A stretch of 12,207 bases of DNA from a bacterium HR23 (GCA_002923335.1 BEHZ01000047.1:1-12207); one strand, 5' to 3'. Positions 1 to 6,757 are shown, numbered from the stretch's first letter. The notes: generated from the letters alone by a model not told the origin. Program-made: numbers and translations.

Positions 1-217
1 GGGTGAAGGTGCCCCCATAAGTGGTGGCGGAGCCGGCTTCTCGCCAGGTTCCCCCTACCTGCACCTCGGCGGTGATGCGGGTGCCATCGGGGGCGGGGCG
101 TCCGTCCAGGGTAACGGAGCCGGCGAAGCGCATCACCTGGGGTTGGGCGTAGACAGGTGTGCTGGCCATGGCCAGCAAGAGGGCAGTGAGAAAGGCAAAG
201 GTGAAGGCCTTACGCAT
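1..217 (-). CDS. Small secreted protein, N-terminal 72 codons (runs off left edge)
   Basis: This is a partial reading frame that opens with ATG at 217 and continues past the left edge. The start is fixed by a strong ribosome binding site, AGGAGGA, a few bases upstream on the minus strand. The first ~24 residues form a classical Sec signal peptide: MRKAF, then a hydrophobic stretch (FAFLTALLLAMA), then a likely cleavage site after STPVYA. The mature part begins QPQVMRFAGSVTLDGRPAPDG. The pattern GxVxxDGxPAPDGTxIxA resembles the start of carboxypeptidase-regulatory-like / Ig-like beta-sandwich repeats common in exported Chloroflexota proteins. That family call is inference from a short fragment. 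It lies 89 bases downstream of dnaA on the same strand and a weak promoter candidate sits between them. Function is unknown. Confidence 0.75.
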   Translation of the reverse strand, partial: MRKAFTFAFLTALLLAMASTPVYAQPQVMRFAGSVTLDGRPAPDGTRITAEVQVGGTWREAGSATTYGGTFT

Positions 218-244
218 CCTCTTCCTCCTGATGGTCTAGGCTCT

Positions 245-273
245 ATGGTAATCCCTCTGGGGGGCGAAGTAAA
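245..273 (-). promoter_or_regulatory. Candidate promoter for the left-edge secreted protein
   Basis: On the minus strand TTTACT (268-273) is followed after 17 bases by TACCAT (245-250). Each hexamer matches the sigma-70 consensus at 4 of 6 positions. It lies between the dnaA stop and the secreted-protein start and would give a leader of about 20 bases. This is seen only as a pattern match and could be chance. Confidence 0.3.
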
Positions 274-306
274 GGGAGTGGGAGGCCTTTTTCCCGTTCC
301 GGGGCG

Positions 307-1680
307 TCACTCCGGGGTAGAGGCCAGGCGGTGGAGGCGCTCCCTGAGGACCAGGAGGGCGTGGCGCACCTGGGGGTCGGTGTCCATCTGCAGGCGCACT
401 TTCTCGCAGGCGTGGAGCACCGTGGTGTGGTCTTTCCCCCCCAGCAGACGACCGATCTCGGTGAGGGGGCGCTGGGCCTCCTCCCGCAGGAGGAACATGG
501 CGATGTGGCGGGCGGTTGCGGTAACCTTGTCCCTGCGGGGGCCTTTGAGGGCCATAGGCTCCAGCCCAAAGTGCTGGGCCACGGCGCTCACTACCTCCTC
601 CGGGTCCAGGGGACGGCGCTCACGGGTGGTGCCCGGCAGTTCCAGGGCCTGCTGGGCCAGTTCTAGGGTAATGGGGCGGCCCGTGAGGTCGGCCAGGGCC
701 GAGAGGCGATTGAGCACCCCTTCCAGTTCCCGTATGGAACGGTAGATACGCCGTCCGAGGAAGTCCAGCACCGCCGACGGCACAGCCAGGCCTAGGGCGT
801 CGGCTTTGGCCCGCAGGATGGCCAGGCGGGTCTCCAGGTCGGGAGGCTGAATATCGGCCACCAGCCCCCACTCAAACCGGGAGCGCAGACGGTCCTCCAG
901 GGGGCGCAGGGCTTTGGGGGGGCGGTCGCAGGTGAGGACGATCTGCTTGCTGGCGTTGTGCAGTTCGTTGAAGATGTGGAAGAAGGCTTCCTGCGTCTGC
1001 TCTTTGCCGATGAGGAAGTGGACATCGTCCACCAGCAAGATGTCCAGGGAACGGAAGCGCAGGCGAAAGGCCTCGGCCTTCCCTTCCCGGATGGACCGGA
1101 TGAACTCGTTGGTGAACTGCTCGGCGCTGGTGTAAAGCACTCGCATCCCCCGCTCCAGACAGCGGTGCCCAATGGCGTGGAGCAGGTGGGTCTTGCCTAG
1201 CCCCACATCGGAATAGAGGAAGATAGGGTTGTATTTGCTTCCCGGATGCTCGGCAGCCCCCACGGCGGCGGCGTGCGCGTAGCGGTTGGACTCTCCCACG
1301 ATGAAGGTCGCGAAGGTGTATCTGGGGTTGAGGGACATGCCGAGGGACTCGCCCGGCGTTACGGGAGGGACCGGGGGGCTGGGGGAAGGAGGGGGGGTGG
1401 GAAAGGCACCTGGGCCTTTGGGCACCACCCGGAACTCTACTTCCACGGGGCGTCCCAGGGTGCGCTCCAGGGCATCCCGCACCAGGCCATAGGCCCTCTG
1501 TTCCAGGTAGGCCTGGGCGAAGGGGCTGGGGGTGCCTACGATGAACCGCTCCCCTTCCAGCGCCTGCCCTACCGTTTCCCGCAGGAAGGCCTCATAGGTG
1601 CCGCGGGCAACCTCCACTTGCAGGATGCCCAATACCCGCTCCCAAATCGCCTGGGGTGGTAAGTTGGCGGATGGTTGCAT
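307..1680 (-). CDS. dnaA: Chromosomal replication initiator protein DnaA
   Basis: DnaA is the AAA+ ATPase that binds and melts the chromosomal origin. The protein is 457 residues from ATG 1680, the usual family length. It has an N-terminal domain I (about 1-85), a Pro-rich linker (about 88-115), an AAA+ core (about 120-345) and domain IV (about 355-457). Visible motifs are the P-loop SDVGLGKT (157-164), Walker B with Asp218-Asp219, the arginine-finger stretch RLRSRFEWG (264-272), sensor 2 SIRELEG (315-321), and the DNA-binding signature around GGKDHTTVLHA (414-424). The family usually shows GGVGLGKT and GGRDHTTV, so the first P-loop Gly and one signature Arg are substituted. The frame also opens with TTG at 1710, but ATG 1680 has an AGGGG upstream and fits domain I better. 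dnaN is not adjacent. Confidence 0.96.
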   Translation of the reverse strand: MQPSANLPPQAIWERVLGILQVEVARGTYEAFLRETVGQALEGERFIVGTPSPFAQAYLEQRAYGLVRDALERTLGRPVEVEFRVVPKGPGAFPTPPPSPSPPVPPVTPGESLGMSLNPRYTFATFIVGESNRYAHAAAVGAAEHPGSKYNPIFLYSDVGLGKTHLLHAIGHRCLERGMRVLYTSAEQFTNEFIRSIREGKAEAFRLRFRSLDILLVDDVHFLIGKEQTQEAFFHIFNELHNASKQIVLTCDRPPKALRPLEDRLRSRFEWGLVADIQPPDLETRLAILRAKADALGLAVPSAVLDFLGRRIYRSIRELEGVLNRLSALADLTGRPITLELAQQALELPGTTRERRPLDPEEVVSAVAQHFGLEPMALKGPRRDKVTATARHIAMFLLREEAQRPLTEIGRLLGGKDHTTVLHACEKVRLQMDTDPQVRHALLVLRERLHRLASTPE

Positions 1681-1692
1681 ATCTAACCCCTG

Positions 1693-1708
1693 GATCACCG
1701 GCGTGATC
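1693..1708. promoter_or_regulatory. Inverted repeat in the dnaA leader
   Basis: GATCAC (1693-1698) and GTGATC (1703-1708) form perfect 6-base arms around a 4-base GC-rich centre, 12 bases upstream of the preferred dnaA ATG. In RNA it could fold into a short hairpin next to the weak ribosome binding site; in DNA it could be an operator. It does not match the DnaA-box consensus. Function is inference. Confidence 0.35.
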
Positions 1709-1795
1709 AACGGATCGGATGGGCGGGCGTCGGCCGGGAAGGCCGAGGTGGGGTTGATGCTCCTGAAAGCCTAAGGCAACGGGCTGGGGGAGTGC

Positions 1796-1818
1796 AAGGG
1801 CGGAAACGCCCTTTTATT
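1796..1818 (+). terminator. Hairpin with GAAA loop and short T-tract, plus-strand orientation
   Basis: AAGGGCG (1796-1802), GAAA, CGCCCTT (1807-1813) is a perfect 7-base-pair stem closed by a GNRA-type tetraloop and followed by TTATT. Read on the plus strand it has the form of a short intrinsic terminator. All neighbouring genes are on the minus strand, where the stem is preceded by AATAA and followed by GCACTCC, not a U-tract. It could still act as a weak minus-strand terminator after the CopD-like gene, or stop antisense transcription coming out of dnaA. Confidence 0.4.
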
Positions 1819-1851
1819 CCGCTGATTGCCCCCTCGGCACAGCACCTTGTT

Positions 1852-2358
1852 CTACACCCGGCCGAGCCATATCCCCAGGAGAACAACCCCTAACACCACA
1901 CCGCCGTTGACGCTGGCGACCCGTGCAGTGGCACGGCGCAAGGCCTGGGCCTGCGCCAGCAAGGTAGGAGAGGGGGGATTGGTGGCTTGGGCAACCCGCT
2001 CCCGGCGGGAGGCCATGCGGGGGAGGACCCAGTCGTGGAGGACCTCCAGCACCAGCGACACTCCCACCAGCAGAACCTTGGCCAGGAAGAGGCCCATCTG
2101 CGGGTAATCTTCCAGTGCGCCGGTGAAGAGCGCCCCCAGGAAGCCCCGCATGAACCCCAACACCACCCCAGCGCCAATGGTAAGGGCGATGGCGGGCCAG
2201 GCCACCCACAGGAAGCGTCGGCCCACGGCCCGCACCAGGGCTTGTCCCTGCTCTCCGAAGGCGCGGCTGGTGGGCACCAGCACCAGGCCGATAAACAGGA
2301 TTCCCCCGAACCAGACCACTGCCCCCAGCAGGTGGAGCGCCACCAGAAGGAAATACAT
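1852..2358 (-). CDS. CopD-like integral membrane protein
   Basis: This is a 168-residue membrane protein with about four hydrophobic segments (about 2-27, 50-72, 86-106 and 150-167). The first carries the pattern LHLLGAVVWFGG (8-19), with His9, Trp16 and a Gly pair. That arrangement is typical of CopD / DUF2269 / DUF4149-type small membrane proteins, in which conserved helix histidines may bind haem or copper. Between helices 3 and 4 is a charged loop (about 110-145). It starts at ATG 2358, 16 bases after the stop of the upstream unknown gene, with a weak AGGG ribosome binding site, so it is probably co-transcribed. No copper chaperone gene is nearby, so a role in copper handling is unproven. 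A haem- or quinone-related role beside the ETF genes is equally possible. Confidence 0.75.
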   Translation of the reverse strand: MYFLLVALHLLGAVVWFGGILFIGLVLVPTSRAFGEQGQALVRAVGRRFLWVAWPAIALTIGAGVVLGFMRGFLGALFTGALEDYPQMGLFLAKVLLVGVSLVLEVLHDWVLPRMASRRERVAQATNPPSPTLLAQAQALRRATARVASVNGGVVLGVVLLGIWLGRV

Positions 2359-2374
2359 GGTGTCCCTTTGGGGG

Positions 2375-2812
2375 TCAGGCTTTACGGGCCCAAATGGTGT
2401 GGTAGTTTTCGCCCCGCACCACAGCCCCCAGTTCCTTGCGCTCCAGACGGCGCAGTTCCTCCAGGGCGATACGGCACCGTGTTACCGCCTCCGGGTGCCC
2501 ACAGGAGGCGACCCGCTCAAGGAGGGCATCGGCTACACTGAGGCGGAAGAGGCTGTCCACATAGCGGGGCCAGGGGACGGCCAGGAGTTTTTTGGGGCGG
2601 GGCCAGTGGGGGCGCATCCGGCGCACACTGCGCAGGCGCTCCGCCAGGGAACTGGTCATGGGTGCGATGCGCACCAGGGGTGGTTCCTCTGGTGTGCACC
2701 GGAAGTCTATGACCAGCGTCTTACGCAGGAGGGGGAAGAAGAGGGAGAGGACCTCGGCTTGCTCCAGCCCCGCGCGCATCTGCTGCAGGTCAATGGTAAA
2801 CTCCATATCCAC
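2375..2812 (-). CDS. Unrecognised 145-residue protein in the etf operon
   Basis: I do not recognise this family. The start is GTG at 2812, chosen because GGGGGAGG lies upstream with about 7 bases of spacing; the in-frame ATG at 2806 is too far away. The protein is soluble-looking, with no signal peptide or convincing membrane helix. It has an N-terminal half with a hydrophobic patch (LSLFFPLLRKTLVIDF, 22-37), and a strongly basic middle (RLRSVRRMRPHWPRPKK, 59-75). Trp/Pro-rich residues follow (VPWPRYVD, 79-86), then a helical C-terminal half rich in Leu, Glu and Arg. It has three Cys (39, 104, 113). It lies 45 bases after etfA and 16 bases before the CopD-like gene, so it is probably co-expressed with the flavoprotein. 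Codon use matches its neighbours, which supports a real gene. Confidence 0.75.
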   Translation of the reverse strand: MDMEFTIDLQQMRAGLEQAEVLSLFFPLLRKTLVIDFRCTPEEPPLVRIAPMTSSLAERLRSVRRMRPHWPRPKKLLAVPWPRYVDSLFRLSVADALLERVASCGHPEAVTRCRIALEELRRLERKELGAVVRGENYHTIWARKA

Positions 2813-2857
2813 GGCGACACCTCCCCCATTCTATCCGTGGAGCGCCGATGGGACTTG

Positions 2858-3841
2858 TTACTGCTGGAGGAGTTTGCGCACCTCGTCGGTAAAGGCCGGG
2901 AGCACTTTCTTCCAGTCCCCCACCACGCCGAAGCGAGCCTCCTGGAAAATAGGGGCGTCGGCGTCCTTGTTGATGGCGACGATATTCTTGACGGTGGAGA
3001 CACCTGCCATATGCTGGCTGGCGCCGGAAATCGCCACCGCAATATACAGGTCGGCGGTGATGGTCTTGCCTGTGAGGCCGATCTGATACTGATAGGGGAG
3101 CCAGCCGGCGTCGCACACTGCCCGGGAGGCGCCCACGGCACCACCCAGCAAGCGAGCCAGTTCCTCCAGTTGCTGGAAAGGCTCCGGCCCGCCCAGGCCA
3201 CGCCCGCCCCCCACCACCACACGGGCATCCTCCAGACGGATGCCGGTGGCCTCCACCTTCTTCCGTTCCAGCACTTTCACCTTGACCGCGGCCGGTTCTA
3301 TGGCGACGGGGATGGCCTGCACAGGAGCGGTGCGACCAGGGGTGGGGTCGAGGGGTTCAAAGGCCTTGGGGCGCACGGTCGCCACAAAGGGTTTCTCCCG
3401 CAGGGCGACCCGTGCCATCGCGTTGCCGCCGTAGACCGGGCGCTCGGCGATGAGGGCGTCCCCCTCTATCTTCAGGGCGACCACATCCTGGGCTACCCCT
3501 ACGCCCAGCCGGAAGGCGAGCCGAGGCCCCACATTGATGCCCAGGGGGGTCTTGCCCAAAAGGACCACCGAAGGGCGCACCTGCTGCACAGCCCTCTCCA
3601 GAGCAATGAGGTGGTAATCAGGATGAGGCTCTCTCAGGAGGGGGTGCTCGGCCACATAGACCCGGTCAGCCCCCAGGGCGCCGGCCTCTTTGGCAACCTC
3701 CCCACCCTTCTCGGCGGGGATGAAGGTGCAAAGGGGTTCCCCCAGGGCTTGGGCCAGGGGGCGCCCGGCCGAGAAGAGTTCTTTAGAGATAGAGGCCAGA
3801 CCGCCATCGGCCAGTTCGGCGAAGACGAGAACACCGGGCAT
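2858..3841 (-). CDS. etfA: Electron transfer flavoprotein alpha subunit
   Basis: EtfA carries the redox-active FAD of the EtfAB heterodimer, which passes electrons from acyl-CoA dehydrogenases and related flavoenzymes to an ETF:quinone oxidoreductase or another acceptor. The 327-residue length is usual. Residues 1 to about 195 are the variable alpha/beta domain. Residues from about 205 to the end are the conserved FAD-binding domain. This shows GGRGLGG (212-218), SR at 239-240, the loop DAGWLPYQYQIGLTGKT (244-260), ISGASQH (271-277), NKDADAPIF (291-299) and a final VVGDW (306-310). The ATG at 3841 is preceded by AGAGGTG. It starts 12 bases after the etfB stop, giving the usual B-then-A order. 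No acyl-CoA dehydrogenase or ETF:quinone oxidoreductase gene lies in the window. Confidence 0.95.
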   Translation of the reverse strand: MPGVLVFAELADGGLASISKELFSAGRPLAQALGEPLCTFIPAEKGGEVAKEAGALGADRVYVAEHPLLREPHPDYHLIALERAVQQVRPSVVLLGKTPLGINVGPRLAFRLGVGVAQDVVALKIEGDALIAERPVYGGNAMARVALREKPFVATVRPKAFEPLDPTPGRTAPVQAIPVAIEPAAVKVKVLERKKVEATGIRLEDARVVVGGGRGLGGPEPFQQLEELARLLGGAVGASRAVCDAGWLPYQYQIGLTGKTITADLYIAVAISGASQHMAGVSTVKNIVAINKDADAPIFQEARFGVVGDWKKVLPAFTDEVRKLLQQ

Positions 3842-3853
3842 GGTGCACCTCTT

Positions 3854-4660
3854 CTAGATAAGTTTGGCTTCCCGCAAACGGCGGGCCAGGTTGCGCCCTT
3901 TCTCCTCGTCGTTATCCCCGGAGATGAACTCGCACTTCTTCTGGCGCACGGGGATATAGAGGTCCAGGAGTTCTACCTTGGGCTTCAGGTCCGCGGGGTT
4001 GAGGCCCAGGTCGGCCAGTTTGCGGATAATGGGCTGTTTGCGGGTGGAGGCCATAATGCCCCGCAGGGTGGGGTAGCGGGGCTGGCCCAGTTCGTTGCTT
4101 ACGGTGATCACCGCAGGGAGGGGCACTTGAATAACCTCGGCGCCGTCGGGGACAACCCGTTCCACCACCACCGTGCCGTCCTTCACCTCCACCTTCCGTG
4201 TGATGTGGACGCAGGGTAGGCCCAGGAACTCGGCGATGGCCAGGGGCACCTGCGCCTGGTCCCAGTCCGATGCCTGGCGCCCACACAGCACCAGGTCCAC
4301 CGTCCCCATGCTCTTGATGGCGGCGGCCAGCACCCGTGCGGTCTGGAAGGCGTCCAGGTTTTCGCAGGCGTCGTCTTGCACCAGCACCAGTTCATCGGCC
4401 CCCATGGCCAGAGGCTTCTTGATGACATCCAGGACGAAGGATTTGCCGGCAGAGAGCACCGTAATCTTCACATTGCTGGCGCCCAGGGCATCCTTGATGC
4501 GGAGGGCTGCCTCTACAGCGTTCTCGTCAAAGCCGTTGACCACGGGGGGAACATTGGCGGGGCCGACCATGCGTTTGCGGGAGGGGTCTATCTGGAGGGC
4601 GGAGGGAGGGGTTTCGGGGTCCAGAACCTGTTTGGCGGTTACAACGATGGTAAGGGGCAC
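3854..4660 (-). CDS. etfB: Electron transfer flavoprotein beta subunit
   Basis: EtfB is the partner of EtfA. In canonical ETFs it binds AMP structurally, and in bifurcating ETFs a second FAD. The protein is 268 residues. It shows the N-terminal TIVVTAKQVLDPE (4-16), NGFDENAVEAALRIKD (42-57), GADELVLVQDD (87-97), the nucleotide-loop region CGRQASDWDQAQVP (126-139), and the family signature PAVITV...QPRYPTLRGIM (182-203), which includes the dehydrogenase recognition loop. The start is GTG at 4660, supported by AAGGAGG with 5-base spacing. It is first in its operon behind a good promoter. In the nucleotide loop, the QVGP common in relatives reads QVPL here, so the second cofactor is uncertain. 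Confidence 0.95.
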   Translation of the reverse strand: MPLTIVVTAKQVLDPETPPSALQIDPSRKRMVGPANVPPVVNGFDENAVEAALRIKDALGASNVKITVLSAGKSFVLDVIKKPLAMGADELVLVQDDACENLDAFQTARVLAAAIKSMGTVDLVLCGRQASDWDQAQVPLAIAEFLGLPCVHITRKVEVKDGTVVVERVVPDGAEVIQVPLPAVITVSNELGQPRYPTLRGIMASTRKQPIIRKLADLGLNPADLKPKVELLDLYIPVRQKKCEFISGDNDEEKGRNLARRLREAKLI

Positions 4661-4712
4661 AGCCGCCTCCTTGTCGCAGGCTTGCAGATTGGCAAAGGGC
4701 AGATGCCTAACC

Positions 4713-4722
4713 TAGTGCACTA
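4713..4722. promoter_or_regulatory. Palindrome TAGTGCACTA overlapping the etfB -10 box
   Basis: This is a perfect 10-base palindrome. It overlaps the likely -10 hexamer (4719-4724) of the etfB promoter and extends toward the predicted transcription start. That is a position where a dimeric repressor would block transcription. No regulator gene is in the window, so an operator role is inference. Confidence 0.35.
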
Positions 4723-4748
4723 TATCACAAGCGGCAAGGGGGCGTCAA
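4719..4748 (-). promoter_or_regulatory. Promoter of the etfB-etfA operon
   Basis: On the minus strand TTGACG (4743-4748) and TATAGT (4719-4724) are separated by 18 bases. They match the sigma-70 consensus at 5 of 6 positions each. The predicted transcription start near 4712 gives a leader of about 50 bases to the etfB GTG. It is the best promoter match in the window. Confidence 0.65.
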
Positions 4749-4820
4749 TACCCCCTGGGCCCGGCTCTCCCTCCATCACCCGCGGGCCCAGGAGCGCTTC
4801 TGCGTCCTGGTGAATCTCCC

Positions 4821-4849
4821 TGGACAGGAAAGGGCCAGGGCGGTAATAT
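4821..4849 (+). promoter_or_regulatory. Promoter of the ABC importer operon
   Basis: TGGACA (4821-4826) is followed after exactly 17 bases by TAATAT (4844-4849). The matches to the sigma-70 consensus are 5 of 6 and 4 of 6. The -10 box covers part of the alternative ATG at 4848, so a transcript from here could not use that start. This supports ATG 4890 for the lipoprotein, with a leader of about 34 bases. It diverges from the etfB promoter about 70 bases away. Confidence 0.5.
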
Positions 4850-4879
4850 GAGTCCGAGTCCCTTGACAGCGGTTAGCGT

Positions 4880-4884
4880 GGAGG
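4880..4884 (+). promoter_or_regulatory. Ribosome binding site deciding the lipoprotein start
   Basis: GGAGG lies 5 bases before ATG 4890. The ATG at 4848 has only a weak GGGCGG upstream. Starting at 4890 also puts a normal-length signal peptide in front of the lipobox Cys. Confidence 0.7.
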
Positions 4885-4889
4885 CGTGT

Positions 4890-6713
4890 ATGCGCAACTC
4901 GGGTTGGCTACATCGTTGGCTATACTTTTGGGTTGTTCTGCCGGTAGGCGGGGCGCTCCTATTGTTGCTGGCGTGCCGGCCGGCTGCGGCTCCTACTCCC
5001 ACGCCGGTGCCCCCCACTCCTACCCCTCGCCCCGCTCCGGCGCCTTCTCCCACTCCTGCGCCGGCCCAGCCTGGGCCCACTCCCACCGTCCCGGTGCTGG
5101 CCACCCCTACCCCTTACCCAACGCCCACTCCTCTCCCTCCCACAGCCAAGATAGACTACGGCGGTATCTTCACCTTCCCTACCCAGGAGCAGGCCCCCGC
5201 CTTTGACATGTATTGGGATGGGAGCAACATCGTGGTCCAGCCGGCCTCCCTCGTTCATAACGGTCTCCTGGTCATCGACAACTTCATCGGCCCCGGCACC
5301 CTTCAGCCGGAACTGGCCGAGCGGTGGGAGGTGGCCAACGACGGGAAGACATACACCTTTTACCTGCGCAAAGGGGTCACCTTCCACGACGGGGCTCCAG
5401 TTACCTGCGCCGACGCCGAGGCGTCTCTGAAAGCCATGGCGGATACCGCCGTCTCCACCTTGCAGGCCTACCTGGGCGTGGAGTCTGCCCAGTGCCGGGA
5501 CGACAGCACCCTGGTGGTTACCCTGAAGGAGCCTAACGCCATGTTCCTCCCCGCCCTGGGCGGGAGCAGGACGGCCATCTACCGCAAAGCCGTGGCCGAT
5601 GCTTTGCGGGCCGAGGGGAAGCCCCGGTCCGCCGTAGCCAAGGACCCGCAGAAGGTGCTGGTGGGCGCCGGTCCCTTCCTCTTTGACCGCTGGACCTCGG
5701 GGGTGGACTACTGGTTCAGGCGCAACCCCAACTACTGGAAGAGCGATACCCTGGGCAACCGCCTCCCTTACCTGGAGCAGGCGCATGTGGTCATTATGCC
5801 CGACCTGTCGGCCATCTTCGCAGCGTTTCGTGCGAAGAAGTTGACGGTTACGGGCATTGCCCGCAACCTGGAGCCCAGCGAGGCGGAGATCCTGAAGCGC
5901 CGATACCCCGACGCCGTCCAGGAGATCGCCCCCCGGGGGGCGTGGTATGTGATCCATTTCCACAACCAGAAGCCCCCGGTGAATGATAAGCGGGTGCGCC
6001 AGGCCTTTGCCTATGCCGTTGACCAGCGGGCCGAAATCCAGAAGGTTACGGAGGGATGGGGTGTGCTGGGGGGCTACATCGGCCCGCACCTGAAACCCTA
6101 CGCCCTGCCGGAGGAGGAACTCCTCCAACACCCCTACTTCAGCACCGATATGCAGGCCCGCCGGGCCAAGGCCCGGGAACTCCTGCGGGAGGCGGGTTTC
6201 CCCGAGGGCCTGACCCTGGAGATGCCCTCCCGCTCCGGCCCTCTTTATAACCGCTCCTACCCTGCCCACCAGGCCGACCTGGAGCAGGTGGGGATCAGGG
6301 TTACCATCCGCATGCTGGACACCGCTGCCTACACGGACCTGAATACACGGGGGGACTTTGTCATCTCCTCCCAGGCACCCGCGGTTACGGTGGTGGACGA
6401 CCCCAGCGCCTACACCTTCCCCTATCTGTGCTCTCAACCCCCCTCTGTCAATGTGACCCGCTACTGCAACCCCGAGTTTGACCGCATCTGGGCGGAGCAG
6501 AACAAGGAGGTGGACCCTGCTAAGCGGGCGCTCCTCACCCGGCAACTGGAGCGTATCTTGCTGGAGGACGTGCCCGACCTGCGCACCTATTACTGGGTGT
6601 CGGCTATGGCCTACTGGAACCGGGTGCAGGGATGGCGGTTGACCACGGGCGACCAGGTCTATAACTTCCGCCATCTGGAGACGGTCTGGTGCAAGGGGGG
6701 CCAGTGCCAGTAG
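4890..6713 (+). CDS. ABC transporter solute-binding lipoprotein, family 5 (peptide/nickel type)
   Basis: This is the extracytoplasmic receptor of a Dpp/Opp/Nik-type importer. It is 607 residues from ATG 4890. A lipoprotein signal peptide (VVLPVGGALLLLLAC) puts the lipidated Cys at 29. A Pro/Thr/Ala-rich linker of about 57 residues (30-86) tethers the binding domain. The SBP_bac_5 domain runs from about 90 to 590. It carries the family pattern LRKGVTFHDGAPVTCADAEASL in 159-180, and later VGAGPFLFDRW (258-268), NPNYWK (279-284), and VRQAFAYAVD with a C-terminal domain beyond. Four Cys pairs are possible, including a C-terminal CKGGQC. The ligand cannot be told from sequence; family members bind peptides, nickel complexes, sugars or organic compounds. 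The two permeases follow on the same strand; the first starts after a 44-base gap. Confidence 0.9.
   Translation: MRNSGWLHRWLYFWVVLPVGGALLLLLACRPAAAPTPTPVPPTPTPRPAPAPSPTPAPAQPGPTPTVPVLATPTPYPTPTPLPPTAKIDYGGIFTFPTQEQAPAFDMYWDGSNIVVQPASLVHNGLLVIDNFIGPGTLQPELAERWEVANDGKTYTFYLRKGVTFHDGAPVTCADAEASLKAMADTAVSTLQAYLGVESAQCRDDSTLVVTLKEPNAMFLPALGGSRTAIYRKAVADALRAEGKPRSAVAKDPQKVLVGAGPFLFDRWTSGVDYWFRRNPNYWKSDTLGNRLPYLEQAHVVIMPDLSAIFAAFRAKKLTVTGIARNLEPSEAEILKRRYPDAVQEIAPRGAWYVIHFHNQKPPVNDKRVRQAFAYAVDQRAEIQKVTEGWGVLGGYIGPHLKPYALPEEELLQHPYFSTDMQARRAKARELLREAGFPEGLTLEMPSRSGPLYNRSYPAHQADLEQVGIRVTIRMLDTAAYTDLNTRGDFVISSQAPAVTVVDDPSAYTFPYLCSQPPSVNVTRYCNPEFDRIWAEQNKEVDPAKRALLTRQLERILLEDVPDLRTYYWVSAMAYWNRVQGWRLTTGDQVYNFRHLETVWCKGGQCQ
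4977..5147 (+). repeat. Low-complexity Pro/Thr-coding tract (lipoprotein linker)
   Basis: This tract is built of imperfect copies of CCTACTCCCACG-like units that encode PTPTP, PAPAP and PTPYP segments. It is pyrimidine-rich on the plus strand. Such linkers are common behind lipoprotein Cys residues in Chloroflexota and probably hold the binding domain away from the membrane. Repeat number may vary between strains. Confidence 0.7.
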
Positions 6714-6757
6714 GCCCCTCCCGGAGCGCGGACGCAAGGCTCTAGCGGAGATGCCCG

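Noticed and set aside
2123..4219. A 698-codon plus-strand open frame opposite etfA, etfB and the unknown gene
   Set aside because: It is antisense to clearly recognised ETF genes, its His/Gly/Gln-rich translation has no family signature, and it has no good ribosome binding site. GC-rich codon bias on the real strand removes stops from the opposite frame.
4863..4889. TTGACA at 4863-4868 considered as the -35 box of the importer operon
   Set aside because: The sequence 17 bases downstream (GTGTAT) is a poor -10 and would put the transcription start inside the coding region; the pair at 4821-4849 fits better.
4977..5147. The repetitive C/T-rich tract considered as a satellite or CRISPR-like array
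   Set aside because: The units are imperfect, in frame and encode a Pro/Thr linker right after the lipobox; there are no conserved repeats with unique spacers.
4959..6737. A 592-codon minus-strand open frame opposite the solute-binding lipoprotein
   Set aside because: It mirrors the real gene, with a low-complexity translation (Gly/Arg/His-rich) and no domain pattern.
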